From Amycolatopsis camponoti (lineage in GTDB: Bacteria > Actinomycetota > Actinomycetes > Mycobacteriales > Pseudonocardiaceae), in the NCBI RefSeq assembly GCF_902497555.1, contig NZ_CABVGP010000001.1:4196501-4260500 (forward strand): a stretch of DNA of 64,000 nucleotides, in the 5' to 3' direction. Position 1 is the first letter of the stretch. Each line of letters begins with the position of its first letter. The position numbers and the translations under genes were made by a program. Below are positions 62,980 to 64,000 of the stretch, in pieces. The notes under the pieces are model-generated. The model made no database searches and was not told the DNA's origin. It was given only the letters and a program-made list of their open reading frames with translations.

Positions 62980-63875
62980 GTCAGCGCGGGGGAGTCGAAC
63001 GTCAACGTCCCCAGGTCCGCGTCCAGCGAGACCGGCACCCCCAGCGGCAACGTCGGCGACGACGCCACATGCCCGAAGCCGAACTCCTCCACCATCGGCA
63101 CCCCCAACGGGCCCAGCCGCTCCAGCAGCAGCGCGCGGACCTCGGCGGGATCGCCGCACGCCGCCCACGACCCCAGCACGATCCCGCGGACCCCGTCGAA
63201 CCAGCCGCTGCGCAGCAGCTGCGTCAGCATCCGGTCCAGCCGGTACACGCTCTCCGTGACGTCCTCCAGCAGCACCACCGCATCCCGCGCCGAACCCTGC
63301 TCCGGCGTCCCGATCCCCGCCGCCAGCAGCGACAGGTTCCCGCCGGTCGACCGGCCCGACGCCCGGCCCGGCACCAGCGCCGAACCGCCGCGCACCACCA
63401 GGTTCCGCTCGGGGTCGAACAACGTGCGCCGCAGGTGCTCCACCGCGAAGTCGTCGAACAGCACGCTCGCCGGCATCGGGGAGAACAAACTGGACAGTCC
63501 CAAGTGGACGTCCACCGCCCGGTGCAGCGCCGTGATGTCCGACGACCCGGCCAGCACCTTCGGCCCCGCCTCGCGCAACGCCGCCCAGTCCACCAGGTCC
63601 AGCATCCGCTGCACGCCGTAGCCGCCCCGCGCCGCCAGCACGCACCGCACCCCCGGGTCGAGCCACGCCTCGGTGAACTCCGCCGCCCGCGCGGCGTCCG
63701 AACCGGACAAGTACGCCGGCGATCCGGGTGAGGAGCGCACGCACGGCCCGATCCGCACCTCGACGCCCCAGCCGCGCAGCACCGGCACCGCCTTCTCCAG
63801 CAGGTCCGCCGGCACCGGCCCGGCCGGCGCCACCAGCGCCACCGTGTCACCCGCCCGCAGGCGCGGCGGCCTCAC
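62976..63875 (-). CDS. S66-family LD-carboxypeptidase
   Basis: A 299-residue S66 serine peptidase: start [40 protein letters not shown], nucleophile Ser in [31 protein letters not shown] with the catalytic Glu, and the catalytic His in [18 protein letters not shown]. The family removes the D-Ala from murein tetrapeptides (LdcA) or cleaves related peptides (MccF). GTG 63875 overlaps the upstream S9 peptidase stop (GTGA). With the D-aminopeptidase and importer nearby, a murein-peptide role is suggested. Confidence 0.92.
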   Translation of the reverse strand: MRPPRLRAGDTVALVAPAGPVPADLLEKAVPVLRGWGVEVRIGPCVRSSPGSPAYLSGSDAARAAEFTEAWLDPGVRCVLAARGGYGVQRMLDLVDWAALREAGPKVLAGSSDITALHRAVDVHLGLSSLFSPMPASVLFDDFAVEHLRRTLFDPERNLVVRGGSALVPGRASGRSTGGNLSLLAAGIGTPEQGSARDAVVLLEDVTESVYRLDRMLTQLLRSGWFDGVRGIVLGSWAACGDPAEVRALLLERLGPLGVPMVEEFGFGHVASSPTLPLGVPVSLDADLGTLTFDSPALT

Positions 63876-64000
63876 TTCGACAGCTCCAGCCGCGCGACGC
63901 CCGGCGTTTCGAACCCGAGCACCTGACCGTAGAACGACAGCTCCGCCTCCAGCGCCGACACGATCGTCGCCGCCCGCCGGAACCCGTGCTGCTCCCCGGG
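63872..64000 (-). CDS. S9-family prolyl oligopeptidase-like peptidase (C-terminal end only)
   Basis: Only the last 42 residues are in the window. They read [19 protein letters not shown] and then a phenylalanine/glycine-rich end ([13 protein letters not shown]) before the TGA. The His in GEQHGFR matches the catalytic histidine of S9 prolyl oligopeptidase/acylaminoacyl-peptidase domains. It overlaps the LD-carboxypeptidase gene by four bases (GTGA). The N-terminal propeller and nucleophile lie beyond the right edge. Confidence 0.7.
   Translation of the reverse strand, partial: PGEQHGFRRAATIVSALEAELSFYGQVLGFETPGVARLELSK

Overview
The window is a continuous, very GC-rich chromosomal segment. 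It has many GTG starts, tightly overlapping operons, F420-dependent oxidoreductases, actinobacterial UppP and histidine-phosphatase genes and a lipoglycan mannosyltransferase of the MptA/MptB kind. This points to a mycolata-related actinomycete, most likely family Pseudonocardiaceae and plausibly Amycolatopsis. I recognise no rRNA, tRNA, CRISPR array, transposase or phage gene. The assignment to a genus is inference from style and gene content only.

Layout. 1-7.6 kb: the 3' end of a secreted beta-helix glycosidase (GH87-like), an NmrA-type reductase, a Tat-exported GH95 alpha-L-fucosidase, a DoxX membrane protein behind a hairpin that covers its ribosome binding site, LysR and GntR regulators around a HAD hydrolase, a repeat-rich gene-free stretch and a small unknown gene. 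7.7-12.9 kb: an epimerase-like protein, a CitE-like lyase, a family III CoA-transferase, and a secreted beta-propeller protein divergent from a LacI regulator with a palindromic operator between them.

12.9-22.1 kb: a nine-gene minus-strand operon that I read as an L-carnitine (possibly O-acylcarnitine) uptake and degradation system. In transcription order it holds an XRE-TetR double-HTH regulator, a 3-dehydrocarnitine cleavage enzyme (BKACE/DUF849), L-carnitine dehydrogenase, a betainyl-CoA-type thioesterase, a five-domain peptide-type ABC importer and a cytoplasmic SxxK serine hydrolase.

22.4-40.2 kb: an FAD monooxygenase, an M20 peptidase coupled to an unusual alpha/beta hydrolase with an aspartate nucleophile, an ArsR-SRPBCC pair, then a housekeeping-like block (lipoprotein, DUF5703, aldo-keto reductase, F420 oxidoreductase, uppP, histidine phosphatase, M3 peptidase, GDSL hydrolase, clpP, mdh), a MarR-controlled NTF2/VOC/F420 oxidoreductase operon and a secreted DUF4360 protein.

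40.3-64 kb: an FUSC-family membrane protein coupled to a cytoplasmic GH92 alpha-mannosidase, a hydrolase lacking its serine nucleophile, a large secreted GH92 mannosidase with C-terminal repeats and a secreted tannase/feruloyl esterase. Then come an M20 peptidase and an M55 D-aminopeptidase divergent from a complete dipeptide-type ABC importer, an MptB-like mannosyltransferase, a PPOX flavoprotein, an S66 LD-carboxypeptidase and the end of an S9 peptidase. The last group resembles a murein-peptide uptake and recycling neighbourhood.

Across all regions a 13-bp pattern GTCCNNNGTGGAC occurs about 15 times on both strands and without regard to gene direction. That is far more often than base composition alone would suggest, and I regard it as the strongest DNA-level signal not explained by the genes.
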